A stretch of 64,000 nt of DNA from NCBI RefSeq assembly GCF_000829515.1, contig NZ_JXRR01000014.1:248001-312000 (forward strand), written 5' to 3'. Under the pieces are notes generated by a model. The model ran no database searches. It was not told where the DNA came from and saw nothing but the letters and a program-made list of their open reading frames with translations. This DNA is from Jeotgalibacillus campisalis. GTDB lineage: Bacteria > Bacillota > Bacilli > Bacillales > Jeotgalibacillaceae. This document shows, piece after piece, positions 27,571-36,112 of the stretch. Numbering within the stretch: the first letter of the stretch is position 1; every line of letters starts with the position of its first letter. Made by a program: the position numbers and the translations under genes.

Positions 27571-27607
27571 AGAAAGCGTTTACAATAAGAGGAGAACTTG
27601 CTGTAAT
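27571..27607 (+). promoter_or_regulatory. Acyl-CoA carboxylase promoter with an overlapping cre (CcpA) box
   Basis: TTTACA (27579-27584), a 17-bp spacer and TGTAAT (27602-27607) form a sigma-A-like promoter about 43 bp before the first gene. AGAAAGCGTTTACA (27571-27584) matches a strong catabolite-responsive element in 13 of 14 positions and covers the -35 box. By established CcpA rules this predicts repression when preferred sugars are present. Confidence 0.65.
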
Positions 27608-27649
27608 AGAAGAGTGGATGATTTTATGTTTAATAGAAAGGGGCAGTCA

Positions 27650-28999
27650 ATGATGAAAAAAATATTGATCGCAAACAGGGGAGAAATTGCTCTGCGCATT
27701 ATTCGCACGTGCAAAAAAATGAATATTGAAACGATTGCCGTTTATTCTGAAGCAGATGCAGACCTGCCGTTTGTTAAGCAGGCAGATTATTCTTTTTTAA
27801 TCGGTCCTTCTCCTGTTGTTCAATCTTATTTAAAAGCACAGGATATTTTAGACATTGCGATTAAGGAAGGAGCAGATGCCATTCATCCTGGCTATGGATT
27901 ATTATCTGAAAATGCTCATTTTGCTAAAATGACAGAAGAAGCTGGTATTCGCTTTATTGGACCGAGTTCTTCAATCATCGCGAGTATGGGAGATAAGATC
28001 AAAGCCAGAAAAACGATGATTGATGCGGGAGTGCCTGTTGTTCCCGGTCAGGAAAGCATGGCTGAAGATCTTGAGTCGGCGGTTAAATTCGCTGACAAGG
28101 CAGGCTATCCCGTGATGCTGAAAGCGAGCAACGGCGGGGGTGGTGTAGGAATGGTTCGTTGTAATGATGAGCAAGCGCTCACTCAGCACTTTGAAAGTAC
28201 GAAAAAGCGTTCGGAATCGTACTTTGGATCAGGAGATCTCTTTATTGAGAAATACATACCAAATGCCAAGCATATAGAGGTGCAGATTTTTGGCAGTGCC
28301 GATGGAGAAATCTATCATTTATACGAAAGAAATTGTTCTATACAGCGCAGGAACCAGAAAATTATTGAAGAATCACCCTCTCCCCAGCTGACTGATACTG
28401 CACGTTCACATATTTTAAAGGCAGCTGTTCAAGCAGCTAAAGCCGTTGACTACCGAAATGCAGGTACCATTGAAATGATTGTGGACGAAAGCGAAAACGC
28501 TTATTTTCTTGAAATGAACACACGGCTTCAAGTGGAACATCCGGTAACAGAAATGATCACAGGTATTGATCTTGTAGAGTGGCAGATTGTTACTGCTCAA
28601 AATATTCCGGTTCCGATCACTGGTCAGCATCAGATTAAGGAAAATGGACATGCAGTAGAATTTCGATTGTACGCAGAGGACCCTGTGACCTTTTATCCTT
28701 CCCCGGGCGAACTTACAAAAGCAAGTTTCCCTGAAGGTGAGAATATTCGAATTGATTTCGGTTACGAACAGGGCAATAAAATAACACCCTATTATGACCC
28801 AATGATTGCAAAAATTATTATTAGCGATGAGACAAGAGAAGCATGTTTAATGAAAGCTGAAAAAGTATTAGATGAAGTATCGATTGAAGGAGTTAAATCA
28901 AATCTTCCGCTGTTTAAAACAGTACTTAATTCTGAGAGCTTCAAAAGCGGACATTATCACACACAATCACTACAACAGATGAAAAAAGGAGAGAATTAA
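27650..28999 (+). CDS. Acyl-CoA carboxylase, biotin carboxylase subunit
   Basis: Carboxylates the biotin carried by the small protein encoded next. It is a complete stand-alone biotin carboxylase of 449 aa: KILIANRGEIALRIIRTCKK, the ATP-grasp loop KASNGGGGVGM, catalytic CSIQRRNQKIIEESPSP and EMNTRLQVEHPVTEMITGIDLVEWQI. The likely start is ATG 27650 (an adjacent ATG follows) behind GAAAGGGGC. The gene pairs with its own carrier and a propionyl-CoA carboxylase-type beta subunit, so it probably serves this enzyme rather than the fatty acid AccC, whose gene is normally with accB. Confidence 0.92.
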   Translation: MMKKILIANRGEIALRIIRTCKKMNIETIAVYSEADADLPFVKQADYSFLIGPSPVVQSYLKAQDILDIAIKEGADAIHPGYGLLSENAHFAKMTEEAGIRFIGPSSSIIASMGDKIKARKTMIDAGVPVVPGQESMAEDLESAVKFADKAGYPVMLKASNGGGGVGMVRCNDEQALTQHFESTKKRSESYFGSGDLFIEKYIPNAKHIEVQIFGSADGEIYHLYERNCSIQRRNQKIIEESPSPQLTDTARSHILKAAVQAAKAVDYRNAGTIEMIVDESENAYFLEMNTRLQVEHPVTEMITGIDLVEWQIVTAQNIPVPITGQHQIKENGHAVEFRLYAEDPVTFYPSPGELTKASFPEGENIRIDFGYEQGNKITPYYDPMIAKIIISDETREACLMKAEKVLDEVSIEGVKSNLPLFKTVLNSESFKSGHYHTQSLQQMKKGEN

Positions 29000-29000
29000 T

Positions 29001-29213
29001 ATGAAGGAAATTCAATCATCAATGGCAGGAACAGTATTTCAAATTTTAGTGGGAGAAGGAGATTCTGTATCAAAAGGTCAAACCGTTTTAGTATTAGAAT
29101 CAATGAAAATGGAGATTCCGGTTGATTCAGAACAAGACGGAACTGTAAAAGAATTAAAGGTAGCAATAGGAGATTTCGTAAATGAAGGCGACGTCTTAGC
29201 GGTATTAGCTTAA
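29001..29213 (+). CDS. Biotin carboxyl carrier protein of the acyl-CoA carboxylase
   Basis: A 70-aa stand-alone biotinyl domain, the size of B. subtilis YngHB. The biotin-acceptor lysine is K36 in VLESMKMEIPV, with the mirror-image SMAGTVFQILVGEGDSVSKGQ and VAIGDFVNEGDVLAVL hairpins of the fold. The ATG follows the previous stop by one base, and the ribosome site GGAG lies in the end of the biotin carboxylase gene, so the two are likely coupled. Confidence 0.93.
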   Translation: MKEIQSSMAGTVFQILVGEGDSVSKGQTVLVLESMKMEIPVDSEQDGTVKELKVAIGDFVNEGDVLAVLA

Positions 29214-29234
29214 GTTTCATAAGGGGGAAATCGT

Positions 29235-30776
29235 ATGAACAATCAAACAGAAAACCAGAGCAGATTTGAAGAAATAACACAGTCCATTAAAAAAGGCGGC
29301 CATGATAAGTATCATGAAAAGCAGGCAGCAGCCGGAAAGCTCTTTGTAAGAAAACGTCTCGAACTGCTTTTAGATGAAGGATCTCTGCAAGAAGATGGCC
29401 TTTTTGCCAACCAGACTGCAGGTGATTTACCCGCAGATGGTGTGGTGACCGGGACAGGTAAAATTGACGGAAGACCCGTATGCTTTATGGCAAATGATTC
29501 TACCGTTAAGGCGGGTTCGTGGGGAGCAAGAACGGTTGAAAAAATTATTCGCATACAGGAAACTGCCGAAAAGCTGATGATCCCTTTGCTTTACTTAGTG
29601 GATTCAGCAGGTGCCAGGATTACGGATCAGCTGGATATGTTCCCTAACCGAAGAGGAGCGGGAAGAATTTTTCATAACCAGGTGCGTTTATCGGGTTCAA
29701 TCCCGCAAATCTGCTTGCTATTTGGACCATCAGCTGCAGGCGGCGCATACATTCCTGCTTTTTGTGATATTGTCATAATGGTAGATGGCAATGCGTCCAT
29801 GTATCTCGGTTCACCAAGAATGGCGGAAAAAGTGATCGGGGAAAAAGTTTCACTCGAAGAAATGGGCGGTGCGCGCATGCACTGTTCAGTCAGCGGATGC
29901 GGTGATATACTGGCAGCGAACGAAGAAGAGGCAATTAAGCTTGCTCAAGATTATTTACGTTATGTTCCTTCAAATTTTAAATCTGCTGTCCCTGTTTTGG
30001 AAAAAATCAATCCATCTTCCGAAAAAAAATTATCAGAGCTGATCCCGCAAAATCAAAATGCTCCATTTAACATGTATGATGCGATTGAAACAATAGTAGA
30101 TGGTGAAAGTTTTTTTGAAATTAAAGGGCTTTTTGCCCCTGAGCTTATAACAGGGTTCGGGCGGATGGACGGAAGACCTATTGGAATAATCGCGAATCAA
30201 CCGAAGGTAAAAGGTGGAGTCCTTTTTGTAGACTCAGCAGATAAAGGTGCGAAATTTATTCAGTTATGTGATGCGTTCGATATTCCCTTGCTCTTTTTAG
30301 CAGATGTTCCTGGATTTATGATCGGGACGAAAGTAGAACGTGCCGGGATAATCAGACACGGAGCCAAGCTAATTGCAGCGATGAGTTCAGCTACTGTGCC
30401 AAAAATTTCTGTTGTGGTTCGAAAAGCGTACGGTGCAGGACTTTATGCCATGTCCGGACCGGCGTTTGAACCGGACTGCTGTCTCGCGCTTCCGACAGCT
30501 CAAATTGCAGTCATGGGACCTGAAGCTGCAGTAAATGCCGTCTACTCTAACAAAATCCAAGCGATTGAAGATCCGAAAGAGCGTATTGCTTACGTTCAGA
30601 CAAAGCATCAGGAGTACAAGGAAGAAATTGATCTTTATAAACTTGCCTCTGAACTGATTATTGATGATATCGTCGAGCCTGATAAGTTAAGAAATGAGCT
30701 AATCAAGCGATTTGATTATTACTCGACGAAAAAAATTGCACCCGCACCTAAAAAACGTTCTGTTAATCCAGTATAA
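29235..30776 (+). CDS. Acyl-CoA carboxylase beta subunit (carboxyltransferase)
   Basis: Transfers the carboxyl group from biotin to an acyl-CoA. It is 513 aa with paired crotonase-like halves: the oxyanion segments GPSAAGGAYIPAFCDIVIMV and VVRKAYGAGLYAMSG, plus LLYLVDSAGARITDQ and FLADVPGFMIGTKVE. It resembles propionyl/methylmalonyl-type subunits such as YngE. Substrate (acetyl-, propionyl-, methylcrotonyl-) cannot be decided by eye. The C-terminal tail KKIAPAPKKRSVNPV is extra and basic. Last gene of the operon; ATG follows AAGGGGGAAA. Confidence 0.92.
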   Translation: MNNQTENQSRFEEITQSIKKGGHDKYHEKQAAAGKLFVRKRLELLLDEGSLQEDGLFANQTAGDLPADGVVTGTGKIDGRPVCFMANDSTVKAGSWGARTVEKIIRIQETAEKLMIPLLYLVDSAGARITDQLDMFPNRRGAGRIFHNQVRLSGSIPQICLLFGPSAAGGAYIPAFCDIVIMVDGNASMYLGSPRMAEKVIGEKVSLEEMGGARMHCSVSGCGDILAANEEEAIKLAQDYLRYVPSNFKSAVPVLEKINPSSEKKLSELIPQNQNAPFNMYDAIETIVDGESFFEIKGLFAPELITGFGRMDGRPIGIIANQPKVKGGVLFVDSADKGAKFIQLCDAFDIPLLFLADVPGFMIGTKVERAGIIRHGAKLIAAMSSATVPKISVVVRKAYGAGLYAMSGPAFEPDCCLALPTAQIAVMGPEAAVNAVYSNKIQAIEDPKERIAYVQTKHQEYKEEIDLYKLASELIIDDIVEPDKLRNELIKRFDYYSTKKIAPAPKKRSVNPV

Positions 30777-30791
30777 TTAAGAAAAGATAAG

Positions 30792-30847
30792 CAAGGAACT
30801 TTACAAGCTCTTGTCGAATTATTCGTCAGAGGTGTAAAGTTCTTTTT
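30792..30847 (+). terminator. Terminator of the acyl-CoA carboxylase operon
   Basis: GGAACTTTACA pairs with TGTAAAGTTC around an imperfect inner stem and is followed by T6. Confidence 0.78.
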
Positions 30848-30976
30848 TAATCTGTTGATTGAGATTGAGATTTAGCTGCAGGGATAATAAAAAGATTTTA
30901 ATTAAAATAGTACATACTGCTATTAAAATTAAGTAAAGCTGATGAGTGCTAAACTAGTACAAAAGAAGGTGGCTAT

Positions 30977-31879
30977 ATGAAGATTACTGTAATTGGAGCA
31001 GGTGCGATCGGATTGTTATTTGCAGCAAAATTAACTCAACTCGGTCATAATGTACATCTGATTACAAGGCAAAAAGATCAAAGTGATGATCTAAAAGCGA
31101 ACGGAATTGCGCTGCACGCTGATCAGAATACGAATTGGTCAGATGTAACGGCCAGCAGCTATATTGAGCGAGAGAAGGAAAGCGATTGTTACATCGTTAC
31201 AGTAAAACAATATCAACTATCCTTATTGTACCCTTCACTTTCCTCGCTGCCTGTAACTGTGCCCATTATTTTTATACAGAACGGGATGTCCCATTTGAAG
31301 ATGGCTGAAAACCTGCCGCATCATCACGTCTTTGTCAGCACGGTTGAACATGGAGCAGAAAGGCTTTCAAAAAATGCGGTCCTTCATAATGGTGTAGGTA
31401 AATGGAAAATTGCAGCAGTAAAGGGAAAATCCGAAGCTATTTCTTTTTTTGCAGAAAAAAGGGCTGACTCTTTTCCAATTGAATTTCATGACGATTACTA
31501 TGCACTTTTAGCAGAAAAATTAGTGAAAAACACCTTAATTAATTCCCTCACAGCGTTGTTCGATGTAAAAAATGGAGAGCTGATCACCAACCCGCACCTG
31601 CATAAGCTGCTGCATTCTCTCTATGATGAAGTAATGCAGGTTTTTTTCGATCTGAGGGATTCACTTTCTTTCGACGTGATTGAATCTCTATGCAAATCAA
31701 CAGCCGCAAACAGTTCTTCGATGAGAACAGATGTGAGTTTAAACAGGCCGACTGAAGTAGAGGCAATTATCGGATATACCCTTGAGAAAGGAAGAAAAAT
31801 GAAGATCAAGCTGCCGCTGTTGAATTTCATCTATGACAGTATTCTTGCCATTGAATATAGAGAGGGGATCAGGCATTGA
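30977..31879 (+). CDS. panE: 2-dehydropantoate 2-reductase
   Basis: NADPH-dependent reductase of pantothenate synthesis. The N-terminal Rossmann motif ITVIGAGAIGLLFAAKLTQLGHNV and the C-terminal ApbA domain with AEKLVKNTLINSLTALFDVKNGEL (catalytic Lys and Asn) and NSSSMRTDV are present. Length 300 aa. At this position in B. subtilis the gene is ylbQ/panE, before yllA. ATG follows AAGAAGGTGG. It overlaps the next gene by four bases. Confidence 0.9.
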   Translation: MKITVIGAGAIGLLFAAKLTQLGHNVHLITRQKDQSDDLKANGIALHADQNTNWSDVTASSYIEREKESDCYIVTVKQYQLSLLYPSLSSLPVTVPIIFIQNGMSHLKMAENLPHHHVFVSTVEHGAERLSKNAVLHNGVGKWKIAAVKGKSEAISFFAEKRADSFPIEFHDDYYALLAEKLVKNTLINSLTALFDVKNGELITNPHLHKLLHSLYDEVMQVFFDLRDSLSFDVIESLCKSTAANSSSMRTDVSLNRPTEVEAIIGYTLEKGRKMKIKLPLLNFIYDSILAIEYREGIRH

Positions 31880-32265
31880 CCAACGCTATTGCGTTTGTAA
31901 TTTCTATTTTTATCGCTATGCCCATTCTGGTGTATATCCTGCTTTTTTCGTCTGCAAAATGGCTGACTAAAAACCATAGATATGCTGTTAACCTCGCTAT
32001 TTACGGAGCCACGCCATTTGTAATTGGTTCTGTCTACTTTTTATTCCTAACGATCTGGAACGTTTCTTTGTTATGGCTTATTCTCATTTTCATGGCTTTA
32101 ATTGGAATTATATTAGCCTTTTATATTTGGCAGAAAAATGATGATTTTGATTGGCATAAACTATATAGAGGGTTTTGGCGGATGAATTTTGCTTTTTTCT
32201 TAATGATCTACAGTTTCCTGCTTGCTTTTGGAATACTCTACAGTGTTATCAGGTCTATTAGTTAA
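31876..32265 (+). CDS. DUF3397 membrane protein
   Basis: A 129-aa protein of unknown function with four hydrophobic helices and the DUF3397 C-terminal segment FDWHKLYRGFWRMNFAFFLMIYSFLLAFGI. The TTG start at 31876 lies inside the panE stop (TTGA overlap), with GAGGGGATC upstream, so translation is coupled. In bacilli this gene commonly precedes bshC. Confidence 0.83.
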   Translation: MTNAIAFVISIFIAMPILVYILLFSSAKWLTKNHRYAVNLAIYGATPFVIGSVYFLFLTIWNVSLLWLILIFMALIGIILAFYIWQKNDDFDWHKLYRGFWRMNFAFFLMIYSFLLAFGILYSVIRSIS

Positions 32266-32383
32266 GCTGCTTGATTAGCAAAGGATTGAATCTGAATACA
32301 CCATGTTATCACTTCAAAGATAAATAGCTGGATTCTTGAGTTCCTTATCTTGAAGCATCTTCTTTCGTATTTAAGACCCCAGA

Positions 32384-32392
32384 TGCTATAAT
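32384..32392 (+). promoter_or_regulatory. Extended -10 promoter for bshC
   Basis: TGCTATAAT, an extended -10 (TGn plus consensus TATAAT at 32387-32392), 37 bp before the bshC ATG. No good -35 is visible, as is normal for this class. An imperfect inverted repeat, CTTCAAAGATAA (32312-32323) with TTATCTTGAAG (32345-32355), lies upstream. Confidence 0.6.
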
Positions 32393-32428
32393 CTTTAATG
32401 AGAATGTCCGAAAAAGGGGTTTTAAGCT

Positions 32429-34048
32429 ATGCTATTGGAAAACATACCGCTTCCTGCCATTCAACCGTTTGCCTCACATTACTTGAATCAGGACAAAAAA
32501 GTCCTGTCTAATTTTCACTATGGGTACAACGGTCAGGAGGCTTATAATAAACGGTTAAAAGAATTGCAGGAACGCTCGTTTCAACGGGCAGATCTTGCTG
32601 ACTGTATAGAAGCATATATGAAACCATTGCCATCGAGCCCTGCTGTACAACAATCGATTGCTGATTTACGTTCGGATGGTGTGGTGGTCATTGGAGGCCA
32701 GCAGGCAGGGTTATTAACCGGCCCGCTTTATGCCATACATAAAGTTATTTCCATTATACAATTAGCGAAAGAGCAGTCTCAAAGCTTGAGTGTCCCTGTT
32801 ATACCGGTTTTTTGGATTGCCGGAGAAGACCACGATTTTATGGAGATCAATCACGTATATGTAGAAAGAGATGGTCAACTAAATAAGAAAGGGTACGCTG
32901 AACGGGTGCTCGATAAAAGAATGGCATCTGATACATCCTTTGAAAAATCCTCCATGAAAAAATGGGTCAGATCGATTCTGAGAGATTTTGGCGAAACATC
33001 TCATACCTCAGTGCTTATTGAAATGCTGGATGGTGCAATTGAAGAATCAGCTTCGATAACTGATTTGTTTGCCTTTATTATAATGGATCTATTTAAAGAA
33101 GAAGGTTTGCTTGTCATAGATTCAGCTGATAAGGAACTGAGAAAAATTGAACAGCCCTTTTTTAAAAGACTGCTGGATCAAAGTGAAAAGATAACTTCAT
33201 CTGTCTTCGAACAGCAGGAATTGCTAATGGAAGATGGCTTCCATTCATTAATCGAGATTGAAAAAAATGCTGTGAATTTATTTATGACAATAAATGGTGA
33301 GCGGATATTGCTTTTCAAAACGCCTGATGGCTATCAAGACAAAAATGGAAGCAATAAGTTTGGACATAAAGTGCTTGAAGAGTTGATTGATCAGTCGCCT
33401 CATCTATTCAGCAATAATGTAGTGACCCGGCCTCTTATGCAAGAGTGGCTCTTTCCTTCACTCTCTTTTATCGCAGGGCCCGGAGAAATCGCCTATTGGG
33501 CGGAGCTAAAACGTGCTTTTGAACAACTCGATCTGACAATGCCTCCGATTATGCCCAGACTGAATATCACGATTGTTGAGCGGGATATTCAACAGAAACT
33601 GACTGATCTAAACCTTTCAATCCATTCCGTATTAAAGACCGGTGTAAAAAAAGAGAAGGATCAGTTTTGGTCAAGCGTTAAAGATGAAGCAATGGAAGAA
33701 TATATCGAAGAAACACAAAAACTGATTGATGATCAATATAGTAAGATGAAGCAAAAAGCAGAAGACCTTCATCCTGGACTGCCTGCTATTGTAGAAAAAA
33801 ACTTAGCCATACATGAAAAGCAATTAGCCTATTTAAAAAGAAAAACAAATGACTATTTGTCTTTTAAGCATCATGTTGAGCTGACAAAATACGATCAGGT
33901 TGAATCAAGACTTATTCCAGAGGACGGACCTCAAGAGCGAATATGGAATGTTTTTTACTTTTTAAACAAATACGGTATTGATTTTGCCTCTGAATTAGTA
34001 AAGCTGAATTTTAAATTTGACCATGATCACAAGGTAATATTTGTATGA
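32429..34048 (+). CDS. bshC: Bacillithiol biosynthesis cysteine-adding enzyme BshC
   Basis: Last step of bacillithiol synthesis: joins cysteine to GlcN-malate. It is 539 aa, the usual length. Conserved segments are VVVIGGQQAGLLTGPLYAIHKVISIIQLA, VPVIPVFWIAGEDHDFMEINHVYV and PGEIAYWAELKRAFEQLDLTMPPIMPRLNITIVE, with a C-terminal coiled coil. B. subtilis YllA is at the same position, just before the mra genes. ATG follows AAAAAGGGG. Confidence 0.93.
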   Translation: MLLENIPLPAIQPFASHYLNQDKKVLSNFHYGYNGQEAYNKRLKELQERSFQRADLADCIEAYMKPLPSSPAVQQSIADLRSDGVVVIGGQQAGLLTGPLYAIHKVISIIQLAKEQSQSLSVPVIPVFWIAGEDHDFMEINHVYVERDGQLNKKGYAERVLDKRMASDTSFEKSSMKKWVRSILRDFGETSHTSVLIEMLDGAIEESASITDLFAFIIMDLFKEEGLLVIDSADKELRKIEQPFFKRLLDQSEKITSSVFEQQELLMEDGFHSLIEIEKNAVNLFMTINGERILLFKTPDGYQDKNGSNKFGHKVLEELIDQSPHLFSNNVVTRPLMQEWLFPSLSFIAGPGEIAYWAELKRAFEQLDLTMPPIMPRLNITIVERDIQQKLTDLNLSIHSVLKTGVKKEKDQFWSSVKDEAMEEYIEETQKLIDDQYSKMKQKAEDLHPGLPAIVEKNLAIHEKQLAYLKRKTNDYLSFKHHVELTKYDQVESRLIPEDGPQERIWNVFYFLNKYGIDFASELVKLNFKFDHDHKVIFV

Positions 34049-34049
34049 T

Positions 34050-34097
34050 AAAAAACGGGTGCAGTTCCTTATAAATGGAACTGCACCCGTTTTTTAT
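34050..34097 (+). terminator. Terminator of bshC
   Basis: AAAAAACGGGTGCAGTTCC pairs perfectly with GGAACTGCACCCGTTTTTT around an 8-base loop. It isolates bshC from the mra cluster. Confidence 0.95.
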
Positions 34098-34256
34098 TTA
34101 ACTATTCACACCAAAGTTTAGTCAAAAGTCTTGCTGAATGAAAAAAAACCGCTGCTTTATGGTTGATAAAGAAACTTCTTCCTTTACACTATTCTAATAA
34201 TTCAGAAATATAAAAAATAATTTTTATAATCGCCTCTATTTCCTAGATTACAGTTA

Positions 34257-34303
34257 TGTTAGAATGTAAAGAAAGAAGTGGTACGAAGTGGGGGACTGTG
34301 GTA
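34257..34303 (+). promoter_or_regulatory. mraZ promoter and MraZ operator (three GTGG repeats, 10-bp period)
   Basis: TGTTAGAAT (34257-34265) is an extended -10. Just past the expected start site, GTGG recurs at 34278, 34288 and 34298, exactly 10 bp apart (GTGGTACGAA, GTGGGGGACT, GTGGTAC). This is the tandem TGG-type array that MraZ binds to repress its own operon in other bacteria. Confidence 0.7.
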
Positions 34304-34331
34304 CATTTAGGTGGAGAGGTGGGAAAGACGC

Positions 34332-34763
34332 ATGTTCATGGGAGAATATCAACATAATATTGATACGAAGGGCAGAATTATTGTTCCTGCGAAACACCGT
34401 GAATATGTTGAAGATGTTTTCGTTATTACACGAGGACTTGATCAATGTCTTTTCGGTTATCCTATGAATGAATGGCGCCGTCTCGAAGAAAAAGTACGTT
34501 CCCTTCCTGTAACAAAAAAGGATGCCCGTGCGTTTGCGAGGTTTTTCTTTTCTGGAGCTGTAGAATGTGAAATCGATAAGCAGGGTCGTATAAACCTGCC
34601 TAAAAATTTACTTGATTATGCGAAAATCGAAAAAGAATGTATGATCCTTGGAGTGTCAAGCCGAATTGAAATTTGGGGAAAATCCATTTGGGATACGTAT
34701 TTAGATGAGCAAGAGGACTCTTTTGCAGAGATTGCAGAGAACCTGATTGATTTTGATTTATAA
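34332..34763 (+). CDS. mraZ: Transcriptional regulator MraZ
   Basis: Ring-forming AbrB-like DNA-binding protein that represses the division and cell wall cluster. Two MraZ domains are present, each with a DxKGR-type element: [15 protein letters not shown] (about residues 9-23) and [15 protein letters not shown]. Length 143 aa, nearly identical to B. subtilis MraZ. I chose ATG 34332 after GGAGAGGTGGG; the ATG two codons later is also possible. First gene of the dcw cluster. Confidence 0.95.
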   Translation: MFMGEYQHNIDTKGRIIVPAKHREYVEDVFVITRGLDQCLFGYPMNEWRRLEEKVRSLPVTKKDARAFARFFFSGAVECEIDKQGRINLPKNLLDYAKIEKECMILGVSSRIEIWGKSIWDTYLDEQEDSFAEIAENLIDFDL

Positions 34764-34792
34764 ATGTAAAGAAATATTGAGGTGACCCCAAA

Positions 34793-35728
34793 ATGTTCGA
34801 TCACACAACTGTATTGTTAAAAGAAACGGTGGACGGTCTGGATGTAAAACCTGATGGAGTTTATGTGGACTGTACACTTGGCGGAGCTGGACACAGTGAA
34901 TATCTTTTGTCCAAACTGTCAGAACAAGGACGATTATATTGTTTTGATCAGGACCAAACCGCTATCGAAAGCGCTCGAAAACGACTTGAGCCATATGCCG
35001 GTCAAGTTACCTTCATTAAAGCCAACTTCCGCTTTTTAAAAGAGGAATTAGCCCTGTTAGATGTATATGAAGTAGATGGAATTTTATATGATCTTGGCGT
35101 TTCTTCACCTCAGCTCGATACTCCTGAAAGAGGTTTCAGCTATCATAATGATGCCCCGCTGGATATGAGGATGGATCAGTCGGCTCCTTTAACAGCTAAA
35201 ATTGTTGTTAATGAATGGAAATTTGAAGATTTGGTTAGAATTTTTTACCGGTATGGAGAAGAGAAATTTTCCAAGCAAATTGCCCGTAAAATCGAAGCTG
35301 CCAGAGAAGTAAAAGAGATAGAAACGACTGGTGAATTAGTTGAACTAATAAAAGATGGCATCCCTGCACCTGCCAGACGTAAAGGCGGACACCCCGCAAA
35401 ACGGGTTTTTCAGGCGATCAGAATTGCTGTAAATGACGAATTAGGTGTTGTTGAGGAATCGTTGGAACAGGCGATGGAGATCATCAAACCGGGTGGCCGC
35501 ATCAGTGTCATCACATTTCATTCACTAGAAGACAGAATCTGTAAAACAATGTTTAAAAAAGCTTCACAGGGCCCTGAACTGCCGCACGGATTTCCTGTTA
35601 TTCCGGAAGAATATAAACCAATGCTTAAATTAATTACCCGTAAACCAATCGTTGCAGGGACAGAGGAACTTGAGGTAAATAATCGGTCTAGGTCAGCCAA
35701 GCTTAGAATCGTAGAGAAAAACACATAA
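34793..35728 (+). CDS. rsmH: 16S rRNA cytosine-1402 N4-methyltransferase RsmH
   Basis: Methylates C1402 of 16S rRNA in the P site. SAM motif [16 protein letters not shown] (about residues 24-39), [31 protein letters not shown], and the C-terminal [18 protein letters not shown] are all standard. Length 311 aa. ATG 34793 follows GAGGTGA. Also known as mraW. Confidence 0.96.
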   Translation: MFDHTTVLLKETVDGLDVKPDGVYVDCTLGGAGHSEYLLSKLSEQGRLYCFDQDQTAIESARKRLEPYAGQVTFIKANFRFLKEELALLDVYEVDGILYDLGVSSPQLDTPERGFSYHNDAPLDMRMDQSAPLTAKIVVNEWKFEDLVRIFYRYGEEKFSKQIARKIEAAREVKEIETTGELVELIKDGIPAPARRKGGHPAKRVFQAIRIAVNDELGVVEESLEQAMEIIKPGGRISVITFHSLEDRICKTMFKKASQGPELPHGFPVIPEEYKPMLKLITRKPIVAGTEELEVNNRSRSAKLRIVEKNT

Positions 35729-35755
35729 TAAAAATTTTTGATGGGGGGAATTAGA

Positions 35756-36112
35756 GTGGCAAATACTGCGAGACAGTACAAAGAGTATCAAACAGCTGAA
35801 CAAGTTAAAAAAGTTAGAGTAGTGAAGCAGAGAACTTCTTCTTTTACATTGGGTGAAAAAGTCATTGCGATGGTTTTTGTTGCATTTGTAAGTATCGCCA
35901 GTCTGCACATCATAACTGCACAAGCGGAAATATATAATACCAACAAAGAAATTCAAACCCTCGAAACCACGATCGTAAGCCAGCAGAATATTAATGACGA
36001 CCTGTCCATACAAATCAGTCAAATGAGTACATATGAGAGGGTCTGGGAAAAGGCAAAAGAGCTTGGACTGACACTTGATGAATCAAATGTGAAAGTAGTT
36101 CAGCAGCCATGA
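35756..36112 (+). CDS. ftsL: Cell division protein FtsL
   Basis: Bitopic divisome protein (118 aa): a basic cytoplasmic N terminus, one membrane helix (about 44-63, VIAMVFVAFVSIASLHIIT), then an extracellular coiled coil (EIYNTNKEIQTLETTIVSQQNINDDL). It partners with DivIC and DivIB. I take the GTG at 35756 as start, since GGGGGG lies about eight bases upstream; the ATG at 35738 precedes that site. Its stop overlaps the pbpB ATG (ATGA). Confidence 0.9.
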   Translation: MANTARQYKEYQTAEQVKKVRVVKQRTSSFTLGEKVIAMVFVAFVSIASLHIITAQAEIYNTNKEIQTLETTIVSQQNINDDLSIQISQMSTYERVWEKAKELGLTLDESNVKVVQQP

